NCBI GenBank assembly: GCA_009363875.1
Contig: CM018695.1
Span: 50,391,161-50,455,160, forward strand
DNA from: Mikania micrantha
Lineage: Eukaryota > Streptophyta > Magnoliopsida > Asterales > Asteraceae
Reading direction: 5' to 3'
Length of the DNA: 64,000 nucleotides
This document shows, in pieces, positions 45,828-57,640 of the stretch. The notes beneath the pieces are model-generated. The model did no database searches. It saw nothing but the letters and a program-made list of their open reading frames with translations, and was not told the DNA's origin. The translations under genes and the position numbers were made by a program. Position 1 is the first letter of the stretch; the number at the start of each line of letters is the position of its first letter.

Positions 45828-46349
45828 ATGGGTCTCACAAGCGACGCTCAATCCCATCACAAAACCCACAAATTCTTCCTCATCTGCAACTACATCTTAC
45901 TCGGATCCGCCTCCAGTTGCATCTTCCTCACCCTCTCCCTCCGGCTAATCCCTTCTGCCGCCGGCGCATTGCTGGTCCTCCTCCACGTCATCACCATCGC
46001 CGGAGCCATATCCGGGTGCAACGCGGTGTCTGATGGATCAAACAAGTGGTACGCAGCCCACATGGTGGCCACGGTCCTGACCGCGATCTTCCAGGGGTCG
46101 GTATCGGTTTTGATCTTCACGACGACAGATAATTTCTTGAGCGCGTTGAAGTCGTATGTGAAGGAAGATGATGCGGCGGTGATTTTGAAGATGGCCGGCG
46201 GTCTGTGTGTTTTGATGTTCTGTTTGGAATGGTTGGTTTTAACGCTGGCTTTCTTCTTGAGGTATTATGCGTTTGTGGACAGTGGCCGGACCGGCGGGAA
46301 GGTGTCCGCCGAGGACGAAATGACACGGACGATGCCTTTTCATGTTTAG
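45828..46349 (+). CDS. Four-transmembrane plant protein, intact single-exon gene
   Basis: 173 residues from the first ATG after the TATA box to TAG at 46347-46349. Hydrophobic segments at about 18-38, 44-64, 79-100 and 119-142 predict four membrane helices; N-terminus short and polar, C-terminus polar and charged. No enzyme motif visible. It resembles uncharacterised plant-specific membrane proteins (similar, from memory, to a pair of Arabidopsis proteins listed among mitotic genes; to be treated as tentative). Codon positions are G/C-rich compared with the surrounding DNA, as expected for a real gene. AT-rich sequence follows without a clear polyadenylation signal. It is the only convincing intact host gene, lying between a SINE/Helitron cluster and a hAT element 545 bp downstream. 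Confidence 0.85.
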   Translation: MGLTSDAQSHHKTHKFFLICNYILLGSASSCIFLTLSLRLIPSAAGALLVLLHVITIAGAISGCNAVSDGSNKWYAAHMVATVLTAIFQGSVSVLIFTTTDNFLSALKSYVKEDDAAVILKMAGGLCVLMFCLEWLVLTLAFFLRYYAFVDSGRTGGKVSAEDEMTRTMPFHV

Positions 46350-46885
46350 AAAATTCGTTTTTCTATGTTATTATATTTATTTATTTATTCATTTTCAAGA
46401 AATTTATGTAAGATTTAATTTGATTTATTCTTCTGAATTGAATTGGATCTTCATTGTATTAATTGAGATATTTATATTTTTAAGTGACGTGAATTATATT
46501 TGTTTTTCTCAATTTTTTTTTTTTGCCTGTTTTTCTTTTATAATTCAGTTGGTATGTTACTTTTACTCTTGTAACAATTCATTCACCATTGTACGTATGC
46601 ATCTCTCTCCCACTTCTTCCCCTTTGGCCGATGGGGAATCTGCTCTTGGGTCGTTGCTTTGGCTCATCCATATAGGCACCTTTGGAGTGTGACAACTTGT
46701 AAGCCTCCCTTATTGTATTATAGGATATTTTTCATCAGTTGTGGGGTTTGGTGGCTTAAAGTTGGCTTGGCTTTGTCAAAATGCATCCCTTTCGGAGTAA
46801 AGTTCCAAACCTTAGCTTGCTCTTGTGACATTCTATGTGTTTCCAAAAGGGTGATTTCCATCCATCAAACTGTGAATCACGGTCT
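46350..46885. other. 3' flank of host gene
   Basis: T-rich 3' untranslated region first. From about 46590 the sequence becomes more mixed in composition, and continues beyond the hAT element at 48297 because the 8-bp duplication joins it. No protein recognised. Confidence 0.4.
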
Positions 46886-46893
46886 CACATATT

Positions 46894-48288
46894 CAGGGGC
46901 GGCCCAACCTTTTTGGTGACCCTAAGCGAAGTAAAAAATGAGGCCCTATTTTATTTTATGTTAATAAATATAAACCATCTTCCTTGACCCGGGCTTGGGA
47001 CCGACAATAACAAACTAAAATTAAGTGCTAAAAAACTGTCAAAACAGTAAGCAGCCAGCAACTAACTATAGCTAATTAGCTATCAAATACCAATTTCCAA
47101 ATTCAAATTAAGTGATTAACAAGCTATTTATTAAAAAAAAAACTTAATTGACAAAACAACCCCAACTCCATAAGCAGCTAGCAGTTAACTTAACTATAGC
47201 TAACTAGCTACAAAATACCAATTTTTAATTAGGTGATTAACAAGGCTAATAAGCTATTAAAAGTTCCACTGGTCAATCGTTCAAACAGTAAGCTATTAAC
47301 AAGAATTAATAAACTATCAAATACCAATTTCCTAATGTACCAAATTCCAATTAAGTGTCAAAACAATAAGCAACCAACGATTAACAAGAGCTATAGCTAA
47401 TTAAAAACTTACGAAACCTAGTTCTCCTTTGTCATTTGCGATTCCCCATTTCCACGATCGTCCCCTGGCTCTCCATTCTCCTTCGTCATTTGCGATTCCC
47501 CATTTCCACTTTCCCGAAATTCTTTCTTTAAGCCCTAGAGTATTGCCGTTATGCGCTAAATGGTTGTTCCCATTTTCCCTATTTTCTCAGAATTCTTTCT
47601 TTCTTGAACTCTCGGTTGGGCCTCCCTACCCTCCACATTTAATATCTTTAATCATTTTTGGGCCCACTTTCTTAATCGACTGAGCCGCGCGACCTGTGAG
47701 AAAATACACCCATTTGATCGGTGTTTGGCCCAAATCTATTATATATAATAAATTAAAATAAAAAAGGACACATGTCACAAATTTAGACTATATTCACAAT
47801 AATTTTTCCGCTTCTCTCTCTTATTTAATGCATCATACATTAAATAATATTATTAAATATTGAATACACATTTTTAGATTTTTAAATTGAAAATACTTAA
47901 AGACAATAAAAATATATTAATATAAAAAACATTTTTTTTTCAAAAGCAAAATTATTATAAAATAAGAAATATTGAAAATGGTTTTCCAAAATAAAATGTT
48001 TAAAAAAAAACTTTGAAAAATTAATATTTAAAAATAAATATGATATTTTTATTACTTAAAGTATTAAGTTTTTCAAAAATTTTAATCGTATTTTATTTTA
48101 AAAAGCCGACTTATATTATAAAGATTTTTATTAATGACTATATATTATTTTTGTATTTAACCCGTGTAACACACAGGATATTAATCTAGTACATTATATA
48201 TAAAAAAAAAATTCAAAAATTGGGGGCCCTAATTTTTGGGTGGCCCCAAGCCCTAGCTTGACCCAATAACACTAATGGGCCGGCCCTG
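46894..48288. mobile_element. Second hAT element, non-autonomous
   Basis: 1395 bp from CAGGGGCGGCCC to GGGCCGGCCCTG, with an 8-bp duplication CACATATT (46886-46893 and 48289-48296). Ends and subterminal sequence are like the element at 36378. It contains a Helitron (47735-48189). A C/T-rich portion near 47410-47690 carries a tandem pair of about 50 bp. No transposase. Confidence 0.88.
47735..48189 (+). mobile_element. Helitron inside the second hAT element
   Basis: 455 bp starting TCTATTATATATAATAAA and ending TATTAATCTAG, flanked by A on the left and T on the right. CCCGTGTAACACACAGG can form the hairpin that lies just before Helitron ends. No coding capacity. Confidence 0.78.
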
Positions 48289-48296
48289 CACATATT

Positions 48297-49090
48297 AATC
48301 GTATCGGTCACTAGGCTCCATTGCTAGAATGGCTCGACTTCAAAACCATATGTGGAGTTTCCACCTCATACGAAATTGACATACGATCATTTAATTCTAG
48401 CTCGAGAAGCGGCATATGGAAAAAGAAAAAAGAAAAGACCTCCTCGTATCCTCGTATTTTGAAAGATATTTTAGTGTTCAATTACGATGATCTTGATACA
48501 ATGTCGACTTTTTATGGTTCTGACTCTTCGATTTTTGTCTGAATTTTGATTGCTTAAGTTCCTGCAAAATCGCTTTAGTATTCTTCAGTTCTCAGTTTGA
48601 TACCAAATTTAGGGTTCACAGTTGTTACAAGCCTACGAAGGTCTTTACTTTCTAGAAATACTTGAATTGCTATACTTAAGCACTGCTCTTTGTGTTCTTG
48701 CTTTGATACAACAATAATTTATATAGTTTTTAAGAAATCCAAGTTCTATTTTTGGCTTTGCAAACACTTTAAAAGAGTTTATTAGGATTTTATTTGGTGA
48801 ATTTTTTTAATTCTAACCCACTTTTGCAGTACTTTTTTAAGTCAAAAACATATTACTGAGGAAACTTTATTAGTATGGTGACGAGAAGGTGAGATTTTTG
48901 CAAAAGCTCAATTGCTATTTATCCCTACAATGCATTATACATGTTCTAATTAAGACAAAAAACAGGTCCGTTGTGATTGATTTAGGGATAGTTTATAACT
49001 AACTATACATTCATGATGTTTTGTAGACAATTTCTTCTATTTGGTTTGAGATTTATGTGTTTTACCTACGTAAATGTGATATCTTTAAGG
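48297..49090. other. Unassigned intergenic DNA
   Basis: Continuation of the flank of the second hAT element. Short frames only; no domain or repeat recognised. Confidence 0.4.
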
Positions 49091-49099
49091 AAAGTAGTT

Positions 49100-49167
49100 T
49101 TGTGTTGTTTGTATTAGGTGTAGCAAACCGACCGTCCACGCAGCGAAGCGCGAATGCTATTTACTAG
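49100..49167 (+). mobile_element. Helitron 3' terminus
   Basis: CGCAGCGAAGCGCG, able to fold back, is followed by GAATGCTATTTACTAG and then T, the layout of a Helitron 3' end. The 5' end was not found, so length is unknown. Confidence 0.5.
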
Positions 49168-50389
49168 TTGAGATGGAAGGCTAAGTAAGGAGTTTTTCGA
49201 AATTCAACTTTCTTGGATAGTTGGACTATAAATGAGTATTTATAATTTGTTTGGTTTTGGGTAACCTCTTATTCAGATTTTTGAACTAATTTAATCAATT
49301 TCAGAACCTATCGTTCGAATGTATATTCAAATGATACAGATTTTTAACCATAACTTAATGGAAGTTTCCACTCTCAAAAGTGGAACCTTCTGACTCTTTT
49401 AACTGGTTCAAAAACAAAACGGACACAATTTAGGATAATTATGTTCACATTTTCATTACCATTTTCGTGAGAATTATCAATAAACAAATAATAAGTTTAG
49501 AAAGAGTGTTTGTCTTGCATAGTCACTAGACATGTACAAGACGAAATGCAAGGATGAATCAAGTAAGACTCTTCACAAATCATTTGCCATTAGTTGGTAC
49601 GTTACGCGAACATATCAAACGAATCAATCAATAGGGTTGGGTCTGTGTAATCTAACTAACAAGGGCAACTCAAGTTAGGATTGGTAAATGATCGTATGTG
49701 TGATAGTATAGACATACATCCTAAATAAACCAACTCGAATTGATTTAAAGGTTAAGCTCCATGTAGAGTGTAAATCAGGGGTTTTTATAATTACACTCAT
49801 TAACTTGAGATGCTACATTTACACTCATCGATAATACAATTAAGATGTTTAACAAATAAAATGAAGAATAGACGTGTAGAAGCGTACGGTTCCAATTTTT
49901 GTTAAGTACCCAATCGTGGATCACCGGAGACATGGTGGGCTAGTGACTGAGTCTTATGGCTCTACGTATGCCCTATACATATACTACCTCCGATGATTTG
50001 GGAAAGCGTTAAGTAATGAGGTTTGGAGAACGCTTTTGCGATAAGTTACAAATTTTACAAACCATTATTTCAAAATCATTATTTTCAATCAAAAATATTA
50101 TGAATTCACCATCGTAAATGTTGATATGATTTTTGCATGTTTCTTAGGTGATTAACAGGCATTAGCTGTATGCATGTTAGGATGCAATATAAGGGACAAA
50201 GTAGCGAACCCTACTTCTTTTGCAAAAACTTTTGTGGAATCTTGTTAGTTGCAAGATTCAAGACTTGTTAACAATTTCGTTTGTAACAGACTTAAATTAT
50301 GTTGTTGAACAATATGTAATTTTACTTTTTTATGTAAATGAAATGTAGTACTTTCTTATATATCATGTGCTGTGAATACAATCTGATCA
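49168..50389 (+). repeat. Presumed 5' LTR remnant of gypsy 3
   Basis: Contains gypsy LTR landmarks: TATGGCTCTACGTATGCCCTATACATA near 49955 in modified form as also found at 54140 and 59710, and TTAGGTGATTAACAGGC near 50145. It stops before the primer-site-like sequence at 50390. No partner LTR end is in the window, so this rests on those landmarks. Confidence 0.4.
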
Positions 50390-50394
50390 ATTAG

Positions 50395-50835
50395 GTATCA
50401 AACCTAAGGACTCTTCTGCTTGGTGGGACGTCGGTCCACCCCATCGTCCTGGGGCAGAATTAAAGGAACTTTTGCGTTGGAATTTTGCCCGCAGAACGAA
50501 ATCTAGAAGATTGAATAGGAGCTATGGGGTCACGAGATGGTCGGGACTGACCATATGACACTCACCACTTGTTTCCACGAGTTGGTTGCCCTGGTACCTT
50601 ACTTGGTACCCACTCCGGAAAAAGTCATCGATCAATACGTCATGGGACTGCTACCGTATAATCGCAGTCATGTACTCATTGCTAACCCTCCAACATTGAA
50701 GTATGCAATCTCCCTGTCTGCTACCTTGACTGATGTGATGGTGGAGAAAGGAATGCTAAAAAAGGAGATTGGGAAGGCTAAGGAGGAGCCAACCAAGAAG
50801 CGAGAACAACACAGGCGCAAGAAACAAAAGACAAT
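50395..50835 (+). pseudogene. gag fragment of gypsy 3
   Basis: DSSAWWDVGP-like start, then after frame changes a frame open from 50537 with gag signatures (HELVALVPYLVPTPEKVIDQY, IDQYVMGL region) and a basic Lys/Arg-rich end, cut by the LTR at 50836. The zinc knuckles and start of protease are missing. Capsid-type protein, dead. Confidence 0.7.
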
Positions 50836-51904
50836 TGTAACATCAGTGCCGGAAACGTCACCGGAACAGTGATCTCTACAGTAACTTGAACAGTAATCAG
50901 GTACGAACTATATGTATTTTATTGTTTGATAGATTTATAACAAAGTATCATTATCATTTTGTGTTATCAAAGATCAAAACCAGAATCAATTCAGAAAACA
51001 AGTTCAGAACTATGGTTCATCAGTCAGATAATTATCTGGCAATATAGAACCATCATGTGATTATCTGTTAGGATTTTATTATGTATAAACGTATGTGAGG
51101 CTTTATAAAACAAAACCACACGAATGTTGTTACGTGAATGCTAAATTGACGGATTATTCGTATAGGTGACGATCTGTACGAATAAATATGAAAGTTTAAC
51201 GTTCTGAATGATATCCAATAATCAGAAAACAATATTGAAAAGTATAGTTATTACATTGTTCGTACGGGTGACGATTCGAACGAATACGCGCGATGCTGTA
51301 CGATTCGATTTTAAACAGCAAATTAAACATTTTCGAAAATTTAAAATAAATATAAGATATTTAGTTAATTTACTAGGAATAACCACCTAAAATAAATTTA
51401 CAAACTCTAATTTTAATATCGTGATATTCCGACTCGAAAACGAAAGAAAGACTGCAATTTTATTCGAAACCACGCGAAACAGAACGAACCCGGGTAGTTT
51501 GGAGCCATTTATTATGGCATTCAATGCCATAATCATCCCCACCTACCAGCTTTTTTCCCCATTTTCGTCTTCTCTCTCTAGAAACCCTAACAAGAACTTC
51601 CCCATTTCTCCACGAAATCGAGCCATTTTGGTGTCTAAACGACCACCACATCACGTAGATCACGAAAGTACAAAGATTTGGAGCCCAAGATCGACTGATT
51701 CGAGGTACAAACCCATTTTTGTTGCGATTTTGGGGTTTTGAAAACCCTATTTCGAACCCATTCTTGGGTCGGTTAAAACCGCTCCCAACCTTAAGAAAAA
51801 TCACTCACAAACACCCTAGGAGTTGTTAGGAATAAGGGGTGGTTGATGATCTAGCCGTTTAGCTTGAAGAGGGAGGCTGTGAGTGATGCAAGTCAACGGC
51901 CGAA

Positions 51905-52170
51905 CGAATGGACACACAGGTGGCCGAATGGCCACATTCGGCCGAAATACTATCCTCTCCATTCGGTCAACTGGGTCTTTCGCCACAAGCCATTCGCTCA
52001 GGCCTTATTCGATCGCCCCCCCCCCCCTCATGCGGCCAAGCTCATTCGACCACCACCTATTCGGCACCTCCCATTCGGCCACCAGCTCCATTCAACCACC
52101 TCACTCCTTTCGGCCCTCATTCTCCCCCAGCCTATTCGGGTCATGCATCATTCAATCGGTCAAATGATTC
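51905..52170 (+). repeat. ATTCGGCC-rich block in the first gypsy 3 LTR
   Basis: Over a dozen ATTCGG/CCGAAT units, including GTGGCCGAATGGCCAC at 51920-51935, in about 260 bp; three overlapping open frames here are a by-product. Same core as the copia palindromes although this is a gypsy LTR. It is downstream of the promoter. Confidence 0.7.
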
Positions 52171-53354
52171 GGCCAAAGACACATTCGTAGGGCAGGAGCG
52201 TGTTGGTCCGATCCATGGGTATGGGTTCATTGGTAAGGATAGGGATTGCATGAGAGGGGTGGGTTAAGTGAAAAGCATGCATGGAATCGGGTGTGAGTGT
52301 GTGCGCATGGGAACCCCTAGGGTTGTCTAACTAAAAACCCAACCTAGTTTTTCTTAAAGAAAGATGTAAGCTTGAAACTTTTCATATTAAAGATTCGAAC
52401 ATCAATATCTTGCTAAAACCATGTTAAATATATCGCTTGTTGACTACATTGGGTTAGAAGATAATCAAGGGCTATGCAATGACACGAAGGGTTATAACTT
52501 TTGGAGCACAAAGCTTTAAAGGTAATGAAACAAGAAAGAAACTAAGTAATGGTGTTTATCCACTGTTAACACCTAATCCTTAGTAATTAATCTACTAGCT
52601 ACAAGGGCTTAGATAGTTCAATGGGACTCTCTAAACTAAGTTGTACGCACAAGAATGATCAATGAACCATGGGAATACAAAAGAACTAACTAGAGACTTG
52701 GAGTTAATCAAATGAGATTAGCTTGAGTCTAACAAGTTAATTTACAATTTTCTTAAATTAATTGATGATAAAATAAAAGGTAAATGAATTATAAACTTCT
52801 TTAAATTAAAATTTATAATTTCTAACTCAATAGTTTGACTTAAAATAAAGTGTTTAAACTGTTTTAGTTAGGAGGCTTTGAATAAGGTGTAATGGTAATT
52901 ATTCATGGGATTAGGGTTATGACGGAGTAATATATTAGTCTAGTTAGAGAGAGAGCGCCTTAGTAAACACCTTAGCACATAGGACACTTAGTTGCACACC
53001 GAGACCAAACCTTAGATACGACAACTAATACGTATACTTATCGTATTTGAATTCTCTTAAATCAACTCAGGAACTGAAGAAACATAAACCACAAACAAAG
53101 AGCACGCATTTTGTGATACTTCTATTGCACAACAACACATGTGAGTTCATTGCCCCTTTTCTAAACATTTTTGTTTTACAAACGCGGGGCTGAGAAGCAT
53201 GCGTAAATTATTTTCCTTGGATTATAATTACTTAAATGCTTTTACTTCATATATGTTTTACATGTTAAATTGTTATCCTAGATTTTGTCTGGGTAAACTA
53301 TTTGCAAGTTTTCAAAATGGGTTATTTATTCGGTATGAGTATATATAACTCTTT

Positions 53355-53720
53355 CAAATCAAAGAACTATTTTCAAAGGACTGTTTTCAAAGAACTAAAG
53401 ATCTAAAACAAAGAATTACTTTCAAAGGTCTATTTCAAAGAACTAACGGACTAATCAAAGAACTATTTTCGGGGTTGTGTTGTCAAAGAACTAACGATCT
53501 ATTTCAAAGAACTATGTACAAAGAACTATTCTCAAGGGTCTGACTGGGAAATATCAAAGATAGCATGTGCCAATCTCAGGTTTGAAAGAGGTCCTAGCTA
53601 GACTGGTCGAATATGAGACACATGTTTGATGATATTTACAGTATTCCCTAACCGTTTTGAGGAACATATGGGAAATGCTCAAAGATAACATGTGCCAAAG
53701 AACTAAAGAACTATACGAAC
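53355..53720 (+). repeat. Tandem CAAAGAACTA repeat
   Basis: More than ten irregular copies of TCAAAGAACTA with spacers. The corresponding place in the second LTR (about 58800-58950) is only faintly repetitive, so the array expanded in this copy. Confidence 0.75.
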
Positions 53721-54065
53721 TTTGGACGGTCTAAAGAACTATAAAAGCCTATACATCAAAAGATGTCCTAGCTTGACTGATTGATTATAGGTCACATGTT
53801 TGATGAGGTTTATAGATCTCCTTTACTACTAAGAACCATGATTGCTAGACTAGTCTACTCGAGTTGACCAAGGCCCAATCATTAGGTCTTAGATTTTATT
53901 AAATGTTTATTTATTTATTTAATTAAGCATTTATTGAATTGTTTCTACGAATGATATGTTGATCATGATTGAATGATGAACTTAAGGAATCCATAGAGAT
54001 CCCAAACTTTTGTATTTACAGGAACAAAGAACTGAAGAACTAGTGAGTTATTGATGGGGGTTAAA

Positions 54066-54420
54066 TGCTTAATTATCATTATTAGCACTGCCATATGTGA
54101 TTATGTGGTGGGATGTTGGCTGGGCGGGAGGTAAGTTCGACCCTACATATGCCCTATATATAAGCATACCGAATCGGATATTGCAGGTGGTGTTAATGAG
54201 ATTAAGGTTGTTACACGAGAGTTTAACAAATGTGTTATGTGTAGGAAGAACTATGGTGGAATGTATCATTAACAACAATGTCATATGTGGTTTAGTATGT
54301 GGTGGGATGGCGTCTGGGCGGGTTGTAGGCTCGACCCTTTCGTATGCCCTATATATAAGCATACCAAATCGGATATTAAAGGTGAAGTTAATGAGGTTAG
54401 GGTTTTTATTGAAAAAGGGT
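54066..54420 (+). repeat. Two tandem units near the 3' end of the first LTR
   Basis: Units of about 190-200 bp, each with ATGTGGTGGGATG, GGCTCGACC-like and TATGCCCTATATATAAGCAT followed by GTTAATGAG. Homologous units occur at 59620-60010. Confidence 0.8.
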
Positions 54421-54468
54421 TACAAAACTATTTTTCAAATACTAAACTATATGAACTCACCAACCATG

Positions 54469-56335
54469 GTAAGTTAATTTATTTGCATACTATAATTAAG
54501 GATTTCTCGCTGACGCTCAATGAGCAACCTTTCACCATCGATCTTATCCCCATGGAACATGGTAGTTTTGATGTGATAGTTGGGATGGACTGGTTTTCCA
54601 TAATTATGTTGGACTATCTGTTCAGAAAAACTTCTTCGCATTCCCAGAGATAATGGAAATGTGTTAGAACTTCTAGGGGATCAAGTAAAGAGGAGTTTAA
54701 AAATAATATCATGCACGAAGGGTCGCAGGTGCCTGAGAAAGCAGTGTGTGCCATACCTGGCTCACGTGGTGGTCAAGGACAAGGAGCCAAAGAAAATCCA
54801 AGACGTCCCTTTCGTAGGCGATTATTTTGACGTATTTTCAGAGGAATTACCTGGATTGCCTATAGTTCATCCTGTAGAATTCCGCATAGATCTAGTGCTC
54901 GGTGCAACATCTGTGGCTATATTACCATACCAACTAGCACCTTCAGAGATGCGGGAATTATCTAGTCAATTACAAGAACGGCTTGAAAAGGGTTTCATTC
55001 GACCGAGTTTCTTGCCATGGGGAGCTCCTGTTTTGTTTGTGAAAAAGGATGGGTCTTTCTAAATGTGTATTGAATACCCATAGCTGAACAAACTGACTAT
55101 TAAGAATCGGTATCCATTGCCGATGATTGATGATCTGTACGATCAACTACAGGAGCTGCTTATTTCTCGAAGATCGATTTATGATCTGGTTACCACCAAC
55201 TTTGGGTGCATGAAGATGACATTCCGAAGACTGCCTTTTGAACGAGATATGGGCACTACAAGTTTATGGTAATGCCATTTGGACTGACCAACACACCAGC
55301 GGTATTTATGGACCTCACTAACTGAGTTTGACGACCCTACTTGGATCAGTTAGCGATAGTGTTTATTGATGATATACTAATTTACTCCAAGAGCAAAATC
55401 GACTATGAACAGAATCTCTGGAAGATTTTGGATATGATAAGGGGAGGAAAGTTTTATGCCAAATTTACAAAATGTGAATTTTGGCTGACCAAAGTACAAT
55501 TTCTTGTCATGTTATCGACGAGATAGGTATACACATGGATCTGTCGAAGATAGAAGCAGTGAAAAACTAGGAAGCCTTAATACACCCACAGAGATTCATT
55601 CGTTTTTGGGTTTGGTAGGCTACTATAGGAGATTTAACTCCAATTTCTCCAAGATAGCCATGCCTCTGACCAAACAAACCCAGGAAAGTGAACCGTATGT
55701 ATGGGGCCAGAACAGGAAGAGTCCTTTCAAACTCTAAAGCATAAACTGTGCAATGCTCCAATCCTTGCACTTCCAGATGGCAAGGACAACTTTGTGGTCT
55801 ATTGTGACGCATCGAATCAAGGTATCTGTTGTGTTCTGATGCAGTGCGAGAAGGTTATAGCATACGCATCTACACATCTCAAGATGCATGAGAAGAATTA
55901 TACGACACATGACCTTGAGTTGGGATCCGTTGTGTTTGCCTTGAAGATTTGGAGACATTATTTGTATGGGACAAAGTGCACAATCTTCACAGATCATAAA
56001 AGTCTGCAGCACATACTTGATCAAAATTAGCTTAATATGAGACAACGAAGATCGGTTGAGCTCCTAAACGAATATGATTGTGTGATCAAATATCATCATA
56101 GCAAGGACAACGTAGTGGCCGATGCCTGGAGCTGGAAAAGAAAGGATAAGCTAATTCGTGTCAAAGCACTGGGAATGACAGTGCAGACCTATTTGAGAGA
56201 CCAAATCCGGTCAACACAACGACAAGCCATCAAGAGGAATAATTTAGGGAAAAAACTCGATTGTGGTGCCGAGAAATAGTTTGAGACAAAGGAGGACACT
56301 GTAATCTACTTTCGAGAGCGAGTTTATATCCCTGA
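54469..56335 (+). pseudogene. Protease, RT and RNase H of gypsy 3
   Basis: Starts mid-protease (GSFDVIVGMDW near 54561). RT begins around 54900 (ELSSQLQERLEKGFIRPSF), crosses several stops (near 55060, 55080, 55175, 55240, 55322) and shifts, yet still has FIDDILIYS near 55360. RNase H is open at 55701-56030 with YCDASNQG and TDHKSLQHI, then TAG at 56028-56030. The start of integrase reaches 56335, where the solo LTR interrupts. Confidence 0.88.
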
Positions 56336-57404
56336 TGTAACATCAGTGCCGGAAACGTCACCGGAACAGTGATCTCTACAGTACATGAACAATAAATCAG
56401 GTACATATTTCAGTTATCATTCGTGTGTCATTTTCATTACATGTATCATAGCACAGTTCAGATTCAGTTCAGAGAATTAAAGCTCAGAATTATGGTTCAT
56501 CAGTCAGATATTTATCTGACGATACAGAACCATCATGTGATTATGTGTTAGGATTCTACTATGTATAAATGTATGTGAGGCTTTACTGAACAAAACAATA
56601 TGAATGTCATTACGTGAATGTTAAACCTACGGATTTTTCGTATAGGTGACGATCTGTATGAATAAATCTGGAAGTTTAACGTTCTGAATGATATTCAATA
56701 ATTAGAAAACAATATTGAAAAGTATAGTTATCGCCGTGTTCGTACGGGTGACGATTCGAACGAATACGCGCGATGACCGTACGATTCGATTTTGAACTGT
56801 AAATTAAATATTTTTGAAAATTTAAAATAAATAAAAGGTATTTAGTTAATTTATTAAGAATCACAACCTAAAATAATTTTATAACTCCTATTTTAAAACC
56901 AAGTCGTTTCGTTTCGAAAACGACGAGAAAACCGACATTTTAAGTGAAACCACGCGAAACCGAACGAACCCGAACGAACCGGGTATTCTCCCCACATTTA
57001 TGATGACAACTAATGTCATCTTTCACCCCTACCAACCAGATCCAACTTCATTTTCGTCTACCCACTCTCTCTAGCTTTCTCTCTCTAAAACCCACCTTCT
57101 CTCTAAGATTTCTCACCCAAATCTCAATCATTTTGTGTGTTTTTGGTGTCAAAACGTTCACCATCACTAGTAGAACTCGAAAATACAAAAGATCTAGACT
57201 TTTGCCCAGCTGATTTGAGGTAAGAACCATGTTTTTGGATCGGTTTTAGGGTTTTTGAGACCCATTTGATTGGCCACCATTTCAGCAGGTGTTACACCCT
57301 TTTAAACCGTAGGATTCACACCACATTGCACTAGAACAAAGTAGGAACAAGCTTTGTTTTGATATATAGCTGATTTGCTCGAATATGGAAAGGGGGCTGC
57401 ACCT

Positions 57405-57640
57405 AGTTCGTTGGCCACCGAATGACTCAAAAGCAGCTCACCGAATGAGCTAAGGCCTCATTCGCCGAATGGCCCAAGGCCCTTTCGCCCAGCCTTTATT
57501 CGGGAGTCAACCAACTTCATTCGGCCACCCTTTCGACCAAGACTCTTTCGCCGGCTACACCACCGAAGCAAACTTCATTCGGCCAAGGCCTTTCGGCCAA
57601 TAGTCTTTCGGCCCAGAGATATTCGCTCGGCCCAACACTT
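57405..57640 (+). repeat. ATTCGGCC-rich block in the second gypsy 3 LTR
   Basis: Counterpart of 51905-52170, with CTCATTCGCCGAATGG near 57457 and many CTTTCGGCC and CATTCGGCC units. Unit order differs between the two LTRs, so the block evolves quickly. Confidence 0.65.

Larger units (their letters stand above)
50836..54468 (+). repeat. LTR inserted in gypsy 3 gag, 3' end lost
   Basis: Begins TGTAACATCAGTGCCGG like 56336 and matches it in long blocks (for example CACTTAGTTGCACACCGAGAC near 52987 and 58449). It stops near 54468 after AACTCACCAACCATG, about 400 bp short of the LTR end, directly joined to protease sequence. Gag end and protease start were lost with it. Left flank is ACAAT; no matching right duplication. 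A perfect palindrome with 10-bp arms TTATGGCATT lies at the promoter position (51512-51532). Confidence 0.75.

Noticed and set aside
46117..46326. Reverse-strand frames over the membrane protein gene
   Set aside because: Antisense shadows of a GC-rich coding region.
51864..52267. Three overlapping open frames
   Set aside because: Caused by the ATTCGGCC repeat block in an LTR leader; Pro/Ser-rich translations in every frame.
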